A DNA stretch of 64,000 nucleotides from Isoetes taiwanensis (GCA_021234155.1 JAJEKV010000020.1:754938-818937); one strand, 5' to 3'; positions 34,346 through 45,851 are shown, numbered from the stretch's first letter. The notes: a model not told the origin generated them from the sequence alone. Program-made: numbers and translations.

Positions 34346-35533
34346 ATGGACAATGAAAGTTCAAAGACCTTCTTTAGATTGGCTGACAATAGGGTCATGG
34401 AAAATGGTATCAACTCGGTGCGGAGCAGCACTAACTCTCTTATCACGGATCAAGCTGAAATCAGAAATCACTTTGTGGACATATACTCCAAGTTATTTAT
34501 GGAAGATCCCCTTCCCAGGGAATACAACCAGTCTATGGATTCTTGCCTCAGCACATTAGAATCAGCAATTTCTGATAATGACAACTCCAAATTATGTAAG
34601 TCCATCACCAAAGAAGAAGTCTTTGCAACACTTAAGAGCATGGCCCATGGAAAATCCCCGGGGCCAGATGGTTTTCCCCCTGAGCTCTTTCTGGAGTTTT
34701 GGGAAGATTTGGGAGATGACTTGACCCTAATGCTCCATGGAGCTTGGAACTTTGGGAGTCTGCACCCATCGTTGGCCACAAGCTTTATCGCACTGGTTCC
34801 CAAGGTAGACAAACCAGAAGCCATTGAGAAATGGCGCCCAATTGCATTAACCAATACCTCATACAAGCTAATGGCTAAACTATTGGCTCGGAGGCTAAAG
34901 CCTATTCTCATCAAGCTGATCAGACCTGAACAATCAGCCTTTTTAGCTGGCAGGAACATTTTGACAAATTACCTATCTGCATGTGAAGGCCTCCACTGGG
35001 CTGCAAAGAGCAATCAAAAATGCATCATGTTAAAGCTCGATTTCAAACGAGCGTTTGACACACTTCGTTGGGATGCCATTCACAAAGTTATGGACAAGTT
35101 GGGCTTTGCAAGCAAATTTATCGAAGTAGTATTGGGGCTAAACAAAGTGGCTTCTGCATCAATCCTCCTCAATGGCAGCCCCACTAAGCTGTTTGAGATA
35201 AGAAAAGGAGTAAGACAAGGGTGCCCTCTAGCGCCCTACATATTTCTACTCATTGCTAACACTCTTACTCATATGATTCTAGCAGGTACTCAGTCTGGTG
35301 ACATTAAAGGTGTCAACCTTCCACATTCAAGCTCAGAACAAATAAGTATACAACAGTTTGCGGATGACACTTTCATTTTCCTCAAACATGATGATGTGAG
35401 TATATCCAACTGTTTTAGCATCATAAAAACCTTCAGCAATGCCTCTGGCATCAGTTTGAACCACAATAAATGTTCGATAGTATGGCCCCATGAAGACAAA
35501 CCACCTGATAATATCTCCAAAGGTAATCACTAA
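34346..35533 (+). pseudogene. LINE reverse transcriptase domain
   Basis: A 395-codon frame with the L1-type RT motifs in order: GKSPGPDGFPPELF, WRPIALTNTSYKLMAK, QSAFLAGRNI, MLKLDFKRAFDTLRWD, GVRQGCPLAPYIFLL and the catalytic FADDTFIFL (F/YADD). This domain alone is uninterrupted. The linker to the endonuclease (34122-34345) and the region after 35533 are in other frames, so no complete ORF2 can be made. Confidence 0.92.
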
Positions 35534-37000
35534 GGGCGGACAAGCCAAGTTATTGGGCTTGCCACTAGCAATGGGAGTCGTTCCACAAACTGCATGGTCT
35601 ACAATCTTGGATAGATTGAAGAAAAAGATTAACATATGGTCAAGCAAAGGTCTATCCCTAGCGGGCAGAGTCACAATTGCGAATTCGGTGCTTAGCAGCT
35701 CGCTTGTATACCTCTCCTCAATCCTAGTAGCTCCTAAGTATATTTTTCTCAGAATGCAGCAGTTCATAAAGAATTTTGTGTGGTAAGGACCTGCCAAGAT
35801 AGCATGGTCTGAAATATGCAAGCCTCGAGCAGCAGGTAGCCTTGGAGGAAAGGACTTGTTTGTGCACTCACAAGCATTGGTAGGAAAGCTTGTATGGAAT
35901 GCCATTAACGGAGACCCTTCCCTTGGATCTGCCTTTATAAGACACTCTCTCAGCAAAGTTAACCCTGTGTCTAAGCCCTCATTGCATCTTACAAACAAAT
36001 CATCATGCTTCCTAGACTATAAGATTGCTGCAGGGACTTCCATGGTTATGCGCAGGATTCTGGAAGCTTGGCAGACTGTTAAGGAGTGCTTTAGGCTAGC
36101 TGATGCACCATGGGAGGCAGGCAAATTGTCTATATTTTGGAGCCCGCAGGTCACCTCTCATGAGGACTATCCTCTAGCTCTTGAACACCCCAGAATTTGC
36201 AGGAAATGGGAGGCCGCAGGCATCTCTGAATTACAGCATTTATGGGTCCCATCTATGGGCAGATGGTGCTCGTGGACAAGCCTAAAGCAAAAGGTGAATG
36301 GGTTTACAATAAGATCATGAATGAAGTAAGTGTAATATCAGGTGAAGTAGGAGATGAAGAAAAGTGGCTGCTCAATAACAAGCCTCGTTATTCCGTTCGC
36401 GAAGTCTACAAGGCCCTATCAGCAGACGAATTGCCAACTGTCTCTAGCCAGATCAATCTCCCAAGGCAGGAGCTTGCTAAGCAAGCGCAAAAATGCTGGT
36501 CCTCTTACTGCTCTAGGAAGATCCAGATGTTTATATGGCTTAGTTGGAGGTGTGGACTAGCCACTAAAACATGGCTATTGAAAAGGAGAATTGTGGATGA
36601 CACCCTCTGCCCTCTTCAATGTGGGAATTCTGAGAACACACACCACATGTTTTTTTGTCCCAAAGTAAGAGAATTTTGGGAATGGGTCATACCTCTGTTA
36701 TAGATCGACATGAATCAGCTCCAATGGCCAGCAATTGCAATGGCCCTTATGGACACACTTGGTTACACCCTTATATGCATAGCCCTCTGGGCAGTCTGGA
36801 AGCATCGCTGCACTATAGCCTTGGGAGGTCAGGAGATCTCCATTGCCAAGATCAAGAACTATTTTAATGCTGTAGTATCCTGGATGGCCATCGCTCATGT
36901 ACGAAAAACTGGCAGGAACTATGACAAGGCACTGGACAGAATAGGTTCGATCCAAGGTTTCTTTTTATGCTTCAAGTGTTCTTGGTCAGAAAACGGCTAA
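35534..37000 (+). pseudogene. LINE C-terminal region with zinc-binding motif
   Basis: After a frame change the C-terminal part of ORF2 continues through 35786, 35856-36320 and 36242-36703. The last contains WLSWRCGLATKTWLLKRRI followed by a Cys-rich HHMF-type motif (CPLQCGN...HHMFFCP), the reverse-transcriptase zinc-binding domain typical of plant L1 elements. A TAG at about 36703 and further shifts interrupt the final segment, which would end near 36998. Confidence 0.85.
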
Positions 37001-37156
37001 ATGAATTTAGCTAAAACAGAGGGGCCGATTACGGGGCATGGCCCAGCATGAGAGCTTTTTAGCTCAAGCTCGGTTTTTTAATCCGGGCAGTAATCCGCTC
37101 GCTGCGTTTTTGTATTGGGTCCCATAGGCCGATTGGTCTCCGTGGACGATAAAAGT

Positions 37157-37192
37157 ACCTTCCTTCCTTCCTTCCTTCCTTCCTTCCTTCCT
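37157..37192. repeat. (CCTT)n microsatellite in the LINE 3' UTR
   Basis: About eight CCTT units within the 3' untranslated part of the plus-strand LINE, 75 bases before its poly(A). Frames through it are artefacts. Confidence 0.9.
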
Positions 37193-37267
37193 TTGGGGCA
37201 CTATTTTTTTTTCTCTTTTTTCCTTTGTAAATTCTTGATGTATTAATATATTTCTCCTTCTAGCCTT

Positions 37268-37303
<36 letters not shown>

Positions 37304-37354
37304 TGACTTTAGTGAACCAGTTGACCCCCATGGGATAAAATCTCTTGAACTCTT

Positions 37355-38005
37355 CTAGTTTTTGAGTACTTTGATCTGCCAACTTCTTTTCTTTTGAGGA
37401 TTAAATTTCAGTTCAGGAGGTAGGCATACTGCACTGGGGTAGGTGAGAGCAGATGATGAAGCTGTAGGAATATCAGAAGATGTAGGTGTGGTGGACGTGG
37501 ACTGTTTTTCAGATGGGTCTGTATTTAACTTTCTCAAGTTAATCTTAAATTTTTTAATTTTTAGAGGAGAGGCACTAGTGTCTGCTGGAGGTGGAGGCAT
37601 AAGTCTTGGTTTAGAGGGATTCTCTACTACAAAGGACAGAGGATTACCACTTTGGACCTGAGTTTGTTCTTTGGCATGAGATGGCTCACCGAGAGTGGCC
37701 AAGGGAACCACTTGCCTTTTCTTAGCCATGGCTCTCAACCAATTAGTGTCCATGACCTGAGGCATCTTGTTATCCCTCTTGGCCTTAATTGCACAAGAAG
37801 GGGGTTTCTTATCATTTGCCAAGCCATTCCTACATTTGCTAAAGCCAACAAGCAGGTCGCGATTTCCTTTAATGCCAGAGAGAAAAAGGGAGTCGTATGA
37901 TGGAAGACTCCATCTATAACCCTTGGTGCTTGTAGGAACATTCTTTACATTAGGTGGTTTATTTTGCTTGCTCGCAATCATTATATGGGATCGTAATTCT
38001 GCCAT
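37355..38005 (-). CDS. uncharacterised 216-residue ORF, basic and Ser/Pro-rich
   Basis: An ATG frame of 216 codons, starting MAELRSHIMIASKQNKPP. The middle has a proline run (LMPPPPAD), then a basic patch (KIKKFKINLRKL), a Thr/Ser-rich stretch and a Lys-rich end. No catalytic motif, membrane segment or known domain is seen. Upstream on the minus strand another frame reads like protein (MEIAQAIPQTKGDKRKD, about 38213) with stops, so the ORF may be the last part of a decayed gene. It is adjacent to the LINE poly(A) but on the opposite strand. A LINE ORF1 is conceivable but no zinc knuckle is present. Confidence 0.4.
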   Translation of the reverse strand: MAELRSHIMIASKQNKPPNVKNVPTSTKGYRWSLPSYDSLFLSGIKGNRDLLVGFSKCRNGLANDKKPPSCAIKAKRDNKMPQVMDTNWLRAMAKKRQVVPLATLGEPSHAKEQTQVQSGNPLSFVVENPSKPRLMPPPPADTSASPLKIKKFKINLRKLNTDPSEKQSTSTTPTSSDIPTASSSALTYPSAVCLPPELKFNPQKKRSWQIKVLKN

Positions 38006-38320
38006 CTCAACACATACTCCACAAATTGCAGTTGTTGAGTATCTTCTACGCTACATATGAGGCGTTCTCAACATTATTCTTGCATCCTTCTCACATGGCC
38101 ACTATAATGCCCATCTGTTCCATGTCCTCCGACCCTTTTCCTGTTCTAAAAAAAAGATACAAGTCCTTTCTTTTGTCTCCTTTGGTCTGCGGTATTGCCT
38201 GAGCTATCTCCATGGCTCACTTTCGGCTTACAGAAGGGGTTACTATACATATAGGCTCCACGTCTGGACCATAGAACAAGTTCAAAGCTGCAAGAAATAC
38301 TCGATTTTGTCAGTAGATGT

Positions 38321-38760
38321 CACTGAGATCGCGGTCGTGATCTGTTCTAGTAGTTTGAATGCATACTACTATAAAAAAATTTGAAAATATAGCTACAAGA
38401 TAACCGTGACCGCGATTTGATCTACTACTAAGCCAAAATGAAATAAGTGTCAATGAGATCGCGGTTGCGATCTGTACCAGTAGTTCTCTTCCATACTACT
38501 ATAAAGAATTTGGAAATACACCTATAAGATAATCACGACCGCGATTTGATCTACTACTTAGCCAAAATGAAACAAGTATCACAGGATTGCGGTCGCGATC
38601 TGTTCCAGTAGTTTGAATGCATACTACTATAAAGAATATGATAATCGCGACCGCGATTGGTCTTCAGGAACGCGATCGCGATTTGATTTACTACTCAGTT
38701 TAAATATAACACTAGATTCATGTCAGCAGGATCGTGGTCGCAATCCTGCGATGCTCTTAC
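38321..38760. repeat. 130-bp tandem repeat with CG-rich palindromes
   Basis: Three units start at GATCGCGGTCGTGATCTG (38327), GATCGCGGTTGCGATCTG (38457) and GATTGCGGTCGCGATCTG (38585), with periods of 130 and 128 bp. Each has the order: GC-palindromic word, CAGTAGTTTGAATGCATACT, ACTATAAAGAAT, then an inverted CG word (CACGACCGCGATTTGATCTA). The two CG words in a unit are near reverse complements, so every unit can fold back. The repeats stand out as CpG-rich words in otherwise AT-rich DNA. Confidence 0.88.
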
Positions 38761-41280
38761 TATATCCAATAACGTAGGAAAAGTGCTCAATTTAAGGAGT
38801 GCTGAAAAAAAAGCGCGAAAATTGACCTGATTTGACGGCATCGTATTTGTTAACGGCGGTCTTCATGTTCTCGAAGGCACTCAAAACGGTGGCTAAGGCA
38901 CTGTGATGAATTGCGTCCAGAGATCCGAATGCCGATATAAATAGACTGCCGATATAAATAGTGAAATAGAATGCCGATATAAATAGACTCACTTTTCAAA
39001 TTTCATGTGATTTCATAAAAATTTGATGTATCAATGAGCAAATCATAATTTCAAACCTTGAAAGACCTAGTCAGGTCCCTAAGGAATTTAAAAAAAATAG
39101 ACATCCATGAACCATTTCATATCCATGATATTTGAAATAGAATAAGAATGTGAAGGTATTATTATTTTTCAATGGAAATAGATACTAGATACTACACATT
39201 TTGCTAAATGGATTTCATTTTTTCAAAAAATGGAGTAATACTATGAATTTTCAAAATTTTGACCCTCGGGGGACCTAACTGGGTCCATAAAGAACTTCTA
39301 AACTTGAAACTTTAAGGAATTATTTCTCAAAAATTATACCATAGATTTTTCTAATTCTTCTTGTGATAGATTTCTCATATCATGATTTATAAGATGGAAG
39401 AATTAGAATTCCTAGGAAAAATCGTATTTGCAAAATAATGTGAGAAATGTTAAAGTCTTTGAGAATAAACTTGACCCCTTTGCATTCGGCTCCAAATTAT
39501 GTTTGGTAATAGAATCTTTCTATATTTTTCATAAATTTTTCCTTATATGGATACTCATGGAGGACAACATATTGTGAGTATGTAGACAAATTCTTTATCT
39601 CGGAGCTATAATAGAATTTCAAAAAACGTGTACGAATGAACCCATTTGGGTTCATCAAGGGATAACTCCATGTGGCCGACTATTCTATTGCATCTATACC
39701 TGGTATGCAGATAGGCAGCGCATTTGATGCCGAAAAAAGACATGTACAAAGGCGGTGCCAAAGCTAACTTTAGAAAACAATGAGGCCGAATATGGTAAGG
39801 GGTTTCTGCATTTCGATTTGCTTGATCGGATGGCAATGGCCAAGAGGTGCTTGTGTAAAAATATCTTCTGATGCAGATTGGAAGTCCAAAATTTGAGAAG
39901 TGCGAAAGCTGTGCTCGAATCTGCCTCAACTGTGCCAGATAACTTGATAGAGCTTCAACAACATGGAATATCTGTGTTATTCAGTGGGCTCTGAGCAGGT
40001 AGAATTGAGGCAAGGTAACTGCATCAAAAACTCCCCAAAATTGATCATGCTGCATTGAATTTGAAAATTTTCTGCTTTTCTCGTTGATATGCAGATAGGG
40101 ACAAATCATGTGCAGAGGATTTGCGACTAACAGCTTGAAAAATCCTTTGTCATATTTGTTGGAATCTACCCCGACTCTGTGGTAAGCTGCCCAAGGAAGT
40201 ATGGGCTCAAAGGGGGCTAGCCAAGTGCTGGCCCTCTATAAATAAACTAAAGAAGAAATCTTCGTGAAAACTTGAGGCTTGGAGATGCAGACGATGTAAA
40301 CATCTCGGTTGCATGTGGTAGAGAATATATTTGGGTGTGCAAAAGCACAAATTTTGATAAAACTGAGATAAAACAGAAGCTAAGAAAAGAGAGTTATGAT
40401 ATTTTTGACAATTTTGCAGCAGATAGAAGGTAAAAAAGGATCAAACTTTTGATTTTTCTGAAAATCTCGCAAAGAGGAGTGCTGTCACCACTCCAGGAAT
40501 CCTTAACTGGAAACTGTGCTTGCTGCACCTTAAGAACAGAGCTTTGAGAACAGATTATGAAATGATCAGCTGGCAAAATCATCATCTAGTTGGATGAACA
40601 AAATGAAAAGAAAAGCCTTCAGACGGACAAATCAACGTCTTGGTTGGGCGAACTAAGGGAATCTAAAAAATTGAGAGTAGTATACAAGAAGAGCATGAGA
40701 ATGAGAGTAGCAAGACAACAGCAGACAACAAGGCTAAAGAAAGTGATCATGAGCAAACTCGGCATAACAGCGCCACTGTTAATGGTGAGTTCTTGGCATA
40801 CACCATGCAGCAGCAGTCTGTGACTACTGGATGCTACAAAGTTGCTATGCTCATGACCACAAATATGTACAAAGGGAAACAAATATGTACAAAGAGTGAA
40901 GGAAACGTGTGCCAAACTTGAGATAAAACCTCCATACATATGAAAAGGCTCTTAGGGTCTAAGTTAGATATTGGGGTACAAAAGCACCCGTCCGAACACG
41001 CTGCTTTTCGTGCTTGGTCCGCTGTGCTTGGAGGTGCTTGGAGAGCGGGAATGCGATGATCCGTTTTTAGCAAATTGCTTCCGGATCGATGACATGGCTA
41101 CCCGCAAAATCAAATTCAGTACAGAATCAATTTGGCGGGGTTGTTGTGAGATGGCGTGGAGAGTTAATAGGATTTGGCTATGGCGGGAAGCATGATCCGG
41201 TGTTGTACCCCTGAACAGAATTTTCTTTGTACAACACGGTTTCTCTGTGCAACACAATTCTCTGTACACCACGATTCTAA
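38761..41280. other. no gene recognised; left flank of the transposase gene
   Basis: AT-rich. The minus-strand frame 39606-39929 (107 codons) and plus-strand frame 40590-40823 (77 codons, very basic) have no recognisable domain. The right part, with three near repeats of TGTACAACACGGTT / TGTGCAACACAATT / TGTACACCACGATT at 41228-41276, lies immediately before the transposase start and could contain its promoter. No terminal inverted repeat could be assigned. Confidence 0.35.
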
Positions 41281-44054
41281 ATGGATCAATCAGCATCAGA
41301 TTTAGATAAAGAAAAGTGACTTCAAATTTTCCAGAAAATTCAAGCCGAGAGAAGAAGGCAATCTAGACAGCGGAAAAGAGATAGGGAGAGGGAGAAAGAA
41401 AATATCCAGCCTCAAGTTGACAGCGGCTTGAGTGCGAGAAGGCTTCAAGAATTGTCCAAGAGTTTGGACGATTATTTCAATAATATCACAAAGCCTTTGA
41501 AAGAAGGGGATAAGGCACTGGTGGTGCACAGATTTGTGAAGAGAGTGAAGAAGAAATTGCCACTGGAGGTGGATTTTGTTGATCATGATCAAAGCAAGAT
41601 CATGAAGAATGTCATTAGAAATGTTCAAGAGACACTCAATCAGCAAAAGAAACTAAGGAAGACAGATATAATGCAAGCAAGAAAGTCCACATTACAAATG
41701 GTATCTTCAACAGCAAACAAAACCAACCAGTCTGCAGTTGCACGCCTCCTTCATGTATCAAGAAAATCTGTTATTGCAGCAACAAGAAGAAGAGTAATGG
41801 CAGAACAAGAATACGGTCCGTGGTCAATGTTTTCAAGGAAAAAGAGATCAGATGCAATAACTGATGAGGTTAAGAATTCTGTTTACAAGTTCTGGACAGA
41901 AAACACAAGAGTCTCACCATACAGAAAGCATGTGAGAAAGTTTGTTACAAAAGATGGTGAAAGAATTGATCATCCAATACAACTGCTTGAAATTTCTCAG
42001 ATAATTATTATGCTTTATATGTTTTACCGCTTGTTCTGCTTTACTAGGTTGCTGCTTTTAATTTTTTTTTGGAACTCTGTATTTCTGCTGTGATGGTAAC
42101 TTCTGTAGTGCCAAGAACCATGTTTATAAATCCACTAGTGATTTTTGGAGGCAAATGGTCTGCTCTAAAGAAGAAGATGAAGAATGGCACAAACATCAAT
42201 GTCTGCAGTTGGCATGCAAAGATTGTGGGCTGAAAAGGTACTCTTAAGTTTGTCTTCTTTTAAAGATATTACTGCTCAGTAACTTTAATTGTGGTGTTAT
42301 AAACAGGTTTGCTTTTTGTCCTAAGGAGAAGATGGAAACTGATTAGAAGGTGTAGTGGAAACAGTTTGAAAGGGTATTCTGTTTGGCTTAATTAAATTGT
42401 GCTCGTGTAACATGCTTTTTAAACAAACTGCAAATTGACAGAAATGTTCATGGTCTGAAATTAACAAGAAGTTGGATACATGAAGGAGACTACCAAGAAA
42501 AAAATGGGATGGAGGAAACCAACAAAAGTAACAAGACTTGCATACAAGAATGAGAGTCTGCCCCAGTTCATGAAGCATGCCTCCAAGACAATGGTACAAT
42601 TTATCACACACAATTATGTGGCACACTGGCAGGCAAAGCAATTCAGGACGTGTTTGGATACCTTTCCTGAAGATGCAATTGTCTCTGTAATTGACTTTGC
42701 TAAAAATTACAGTTTTAAAATTCAGAGGGAGGCACAATCTTGCCACTGGCACATGGACCAGGCCTCAATTCTGGTTCATATCACATATAGACATGCAACC
42801 CAAGCTGAGATAGAGGAGATGGAAGTTAAAGAGGCAGAGAAAAGAGAAGCAGAGCGGGATAAGCTGAAAAGAAAGAAGAAGACAAGTCAGGAGACCATCA
42901 ACACTAATCAGAGGAGAATTATAAAGGAAGTGCACTTTTATATTTCAGATGACAGGGAGCATAGCACTGAATTTGTACAATATTGCTTGAAAGTACATGC
43001 TGACTGACTTAGAGTACAGAACATTGAGTACAAGAAACATATTTTTTGGAGTGATGGTTGCACATCCCAGTTTAAAGGAGCAAGGCCTTTCTGATATTTA
43101 GGAAGGAACTATGTGTGTAGTGAAGGAATTGAGTATGAGTGGAATTTCTTTGCCAGTCCTCATGGCAAAGGAGAACATGATGGACAAGGTGCAATATTGA
43201 AAAGGATTTTGGCAAGAGAGCAATTGAAGTATGAGGCCTGGAAATTGGAGCGTGCCAAAGACATTGTGGATTTCATGAACTGGTACATGATGAACAATCC
43301 ATCAGACCCTGATATAAGAAGGTAAATTCTTGTTTTTCTTAGATTTTTCTTAGATTTGAAGTTGCATGAATCTGTTTTATATTGCATGTTCTTTTGGCAT
43401 ATTGATCCCCAAAGTGTAGACAAATCTGAAAGGAAGGAGTGGAGAACACTATGTGGGAGCTCTAAACTTCATTACATCAGACCATGTGACAAAAAGAACC
43501 CTGCAAAAGTTGCTTACAGGTGCCTCTCTTGCTATTGTTCCTATTGCTTTCATGCCAAAAGGGATGATTGCACGAACAAAGCGCGTTTGGGAGCATGGCT
43601 CACAGCAGAACTGAAACCAAAGATGAATTCTGTTGCTGGAGAAACATCCACAGCAATTAGTCAGGGGGAAGAAGAAGAAGATGAAGAAGAATATGACTTT
43701 AGTTCTCTTCTAGAAGTTGGAGATAACTTTGCTGTAAATGCACATCCAGAAGATGATGAGGGAGTTGACTTTTATGTCCTTAGGTGTACAGAGACTAAAC
43801 ACACATTGTTAGATACATATGAAGATGCTTGGGGTACTACATTTGGTGTAGGAGAAGTTATAGTTTCTGGCCATTACTACACGCAAATAGATGCACTCCA
43901 ATTTGAGTTGCTATTGGACAAGCCAGTTGCTAGTTTGTATAGCCACCTTGTCAGACAGGTGAAGTTTGATATGGAGAATCTTGGTAACGACAATTTCAAG
44001 ATGAGTGAAGAGACATGCCAAAAAGTTATGGCATCCCTTCCAGTAGAGTGCTAA
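41281..44054 (+). pseudogene. DDE-like transposase gene of the HGKG...DG type, decayed
   Basis: Starting at ATG 41281 the product has: a very basic N-terminus; a helix-turn-helix-like segment (SAVARLLHVSRKSVIAATRR, near residue 155); KHVRKFVTKDGERIDHP; a Cys/His segment in an exon at 42110-42237; then the core in 42307-43321 with VIDFAKNYSFKIQREAQSCH, HMDQASILVHITYRH, FYISDDREHS, FWSDGCTSQFKG and FFASPHGKGEHDGQGAILKR; and a Cys-rich, acidic tail (43420-44054). The series DFAxNYS / SDD / SDGxxSQFK / HGKGxxDG is one I know from uncharacterised transposon-like proteins of corals, fish and insects (memory, not searched). In-frame stops occur at 41317, 42344, 42353, 43005 and 43092. Introns are plausible, but not every boundary has a consistent phase. 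It is inactive as read. Confidence 0.72.
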
Positions 44055-44516
44055 TACCGCTGCCCGTTTTTTCTGCTTTTGCTTCGAAGAAGCAGAAGTT
44101 GAGTTTTTAGATGTACACTGGCTCTTTCCTGTCACATTCTTTCTTATACTCTTTATAATTCATTATCAATGAAATCTAACAAATTCTTTGCTACACAAAT
44201 GTTCCTTGTTCTCACAGCTTTAAAAGAAAAGCTGCTAGGTTTGCTTTTCATACTTATGCTTTGTCTGCTTACATGCTTTCTGTTTTCAGTTAACTATTAC
44301 AGACTTGATGCACATGGAAAACAGATTGCAAGTTTACAAATGAACAAAGTTTACAAATGATGATCTGCACAAGTGTAGGTAAATGCCTGAAACCTTGAAT
44401 TTACATTGATATCCGCTCTGTTACAAAAGTGTACAGCTATGTACTCATATCCAGTCTTCACAAAGAAACAGCTGTTATATCTTAAGTTACATCTTAAGTT
44501 ACATGAAGTTCTTAAT
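44055..44516. other. convergent intergenic region
   Basis: It holds the presumed 3' untranslated parts of the plus-strand transposase gene and the minus-strand phosphatase gene, which converge here. A TTATCAATGAAATCT word near 44163 could act in polyadenylation. The plus-strand frames at 44169-44852 have hydrophobic or low-complexity content or are shadows of the phosphatase gene. Confidence 0.4.
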
Positions 44517-45851
44517 TTACATCTCAAAGTCAGTATCTTCAATGTGGGTCTGATCTTGTGTTGTTTCTTCTCTTGCAGTTTCCTCTTGTTTTTCAGTATC
44601 TTCAATGTGGGTCTGATCAGTATCTTCAATGTGTGTTGTTTCTTCTCTTGCAGGTTCCTCCTGTTTATTTACAACAATATCAGCTGCAACACCAACAATA
44701 TCTTTCACCAATTGCATGCTTCCCTCAATTGCTACTTTCCATCTTGCAAGTTCTTTCAAGTGGTCAACAACAAGTTTGAGTATGTTGATGTCTACTTCCT
44801 TGACCACATCAACATGAAGCTGCTGGTGCAACCACTTTTGAGGATTCTTTGAATGAAGCCAAGTGTGCAAACATGCTTTTATGTAGTTGAATACCTTATC
44901 ATTTTCCTCATTGTCAAAGCTCTCAACTATTAAGCATGTGTCTGGTGGGGACAAGAAAGTCTTGTACAAAGAGTCATCCACAAGCACAACATCCTGTACA
45001 TCATTAAAAGCTGTGTAAACTTTGACAATTGGCTTCATAAATACTGGTTTGGTTGCACTGCCTGGAAACATAAAAGGCATTGCTTCACATTCATTCTGAC
45101 CCCATATGAATTTGAATTTAGCAATGTAGTGTGCTGGCAGAATACTGTTAAGGATTTGTATGATGTTGTGCTTCATCATGCTAGACCAAATCCCAACTTC
45201 AAATCTTTCAAAACAGAAATCCAAGAACTCTTGTAGAAGAGGTCTGCAAATAACCACTTTCCCTGCTGTGTAATACTTCTTGAGCCCTGGTGGAATCTTT
45301 ACTCTTGCTCTTTTTTGGAAGGTGTTGACCAAAACTCCATTAATGTCTAAGATGACAAGTTTTTTCTTTTCTAAATCCTCTGCAACATTCATTAAAAAAA
45401 GAAACTTAAACATCAACATGACTTAAACATGAATTAAAAGAAGTCATTAATTAAAGAAAACAGAATTACAATATTCAAACAATTGTTCTCAAACAACATA
45501 AAACAATTAAAACAGTATTTCACATACACTACAATATGTTATGTTCTGAAACTAACTCAATGACTTGATATACTGAGAAACAGAACCTGAACTACCATTT
45601 AACATTTTCACAATCATATCAACTTGATCACCTATTTGCTTTGGTGCTTGAGGTGGCAGCTTCTTTGAGGGTCTCCCCATCTTCTTTTTGACTTTTGTTC
45701 TTGCTACCTCCATTTCAACTGCTGCTTCACCCTTACCCTTACCTTTCTCAACAGCATCTTCAGCAACTTCAGCATCAACAGCATCTTCATTTGCTTGTTC
45801 TTCATCACTGCTTACTTGAACATCTACATTTGCAGTAGTAGAACTTTCTCC
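44517..45851 (-). CDS. FCP1/NIF-like HAD phosphatase with GRPSKK exon; 5' end cut off
   Basis: The main exon (45379-44517) encodes KKLVILDINGVLVNT, the plant form of HAD motif I (nucleophile Asp, second Asp replaced by Asn), then CFERFEVGIWSSMMKHN and VVLVDDSLYKT (motif III/IV region). These are features of FCP1/NLI-interacting-factor phosphatases that act on phosphoserine in the RNA polymerase II tail and similar substrates. The C-terminus is acidic with a repeat (THIEDTDQTHIEDTE). Upstream, 45851-45596 is an open, acidic exon ending in KKKMGRPSKKLPPQ, an AT-hook-like basic patch. A donor AATG|GTAGTT (45596/45595) and acceptor TTGCAG|AG (45380/45379) join them in phase over a 216-bp intron. 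The 5' end is lost at 45851, exactly where a gypsy LTR begins. Alternatively the phosphatase starts at its own ATG (45419 or 45389). Confidence 0.72.

Larger units (their letters stand above)
33443..37300 (+). mobile_element. L1-like LINE, 5'-truncated and frame-broken
   Basis: A non-LTR retrotransposon that begins inside its endonuclease domain, runs through reverse transcriptase and a C-terminal zinc-binding region, and ends in a 32-base poly(A) (37269-37300). ORF1 and the first part of the endonuclease are missing, the usual result of incomplete target-primed reverse transcription. I see no target-site duplication across 33443/37300. At least four frame changes make it inactive. The 3' UTR has a CCTT repeat (37157-37192). 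Confidence 0.92.

Noticed and set aside
37355-38005. LINE ORF1 in inverted orientation (twin priming)
   Set aside because: It lies beyond the poly(A) tail, where twin priming would not place it, and no zinc knuckle or ORF1 motif is seen.
38321-38760. Regularly spaced palindromic words resembling a CRISPR array
   Set aside because: The whole 130-bp unit is repeated, spacers are not unique, and the genome is a plant's.
42000-42010. A mutated splice donor (CAG|ATAATT) ending the first transposase exon
   Set aside because: The reading phase does not fit the next clear exon at 42110, so the border cannot be fixed this way.
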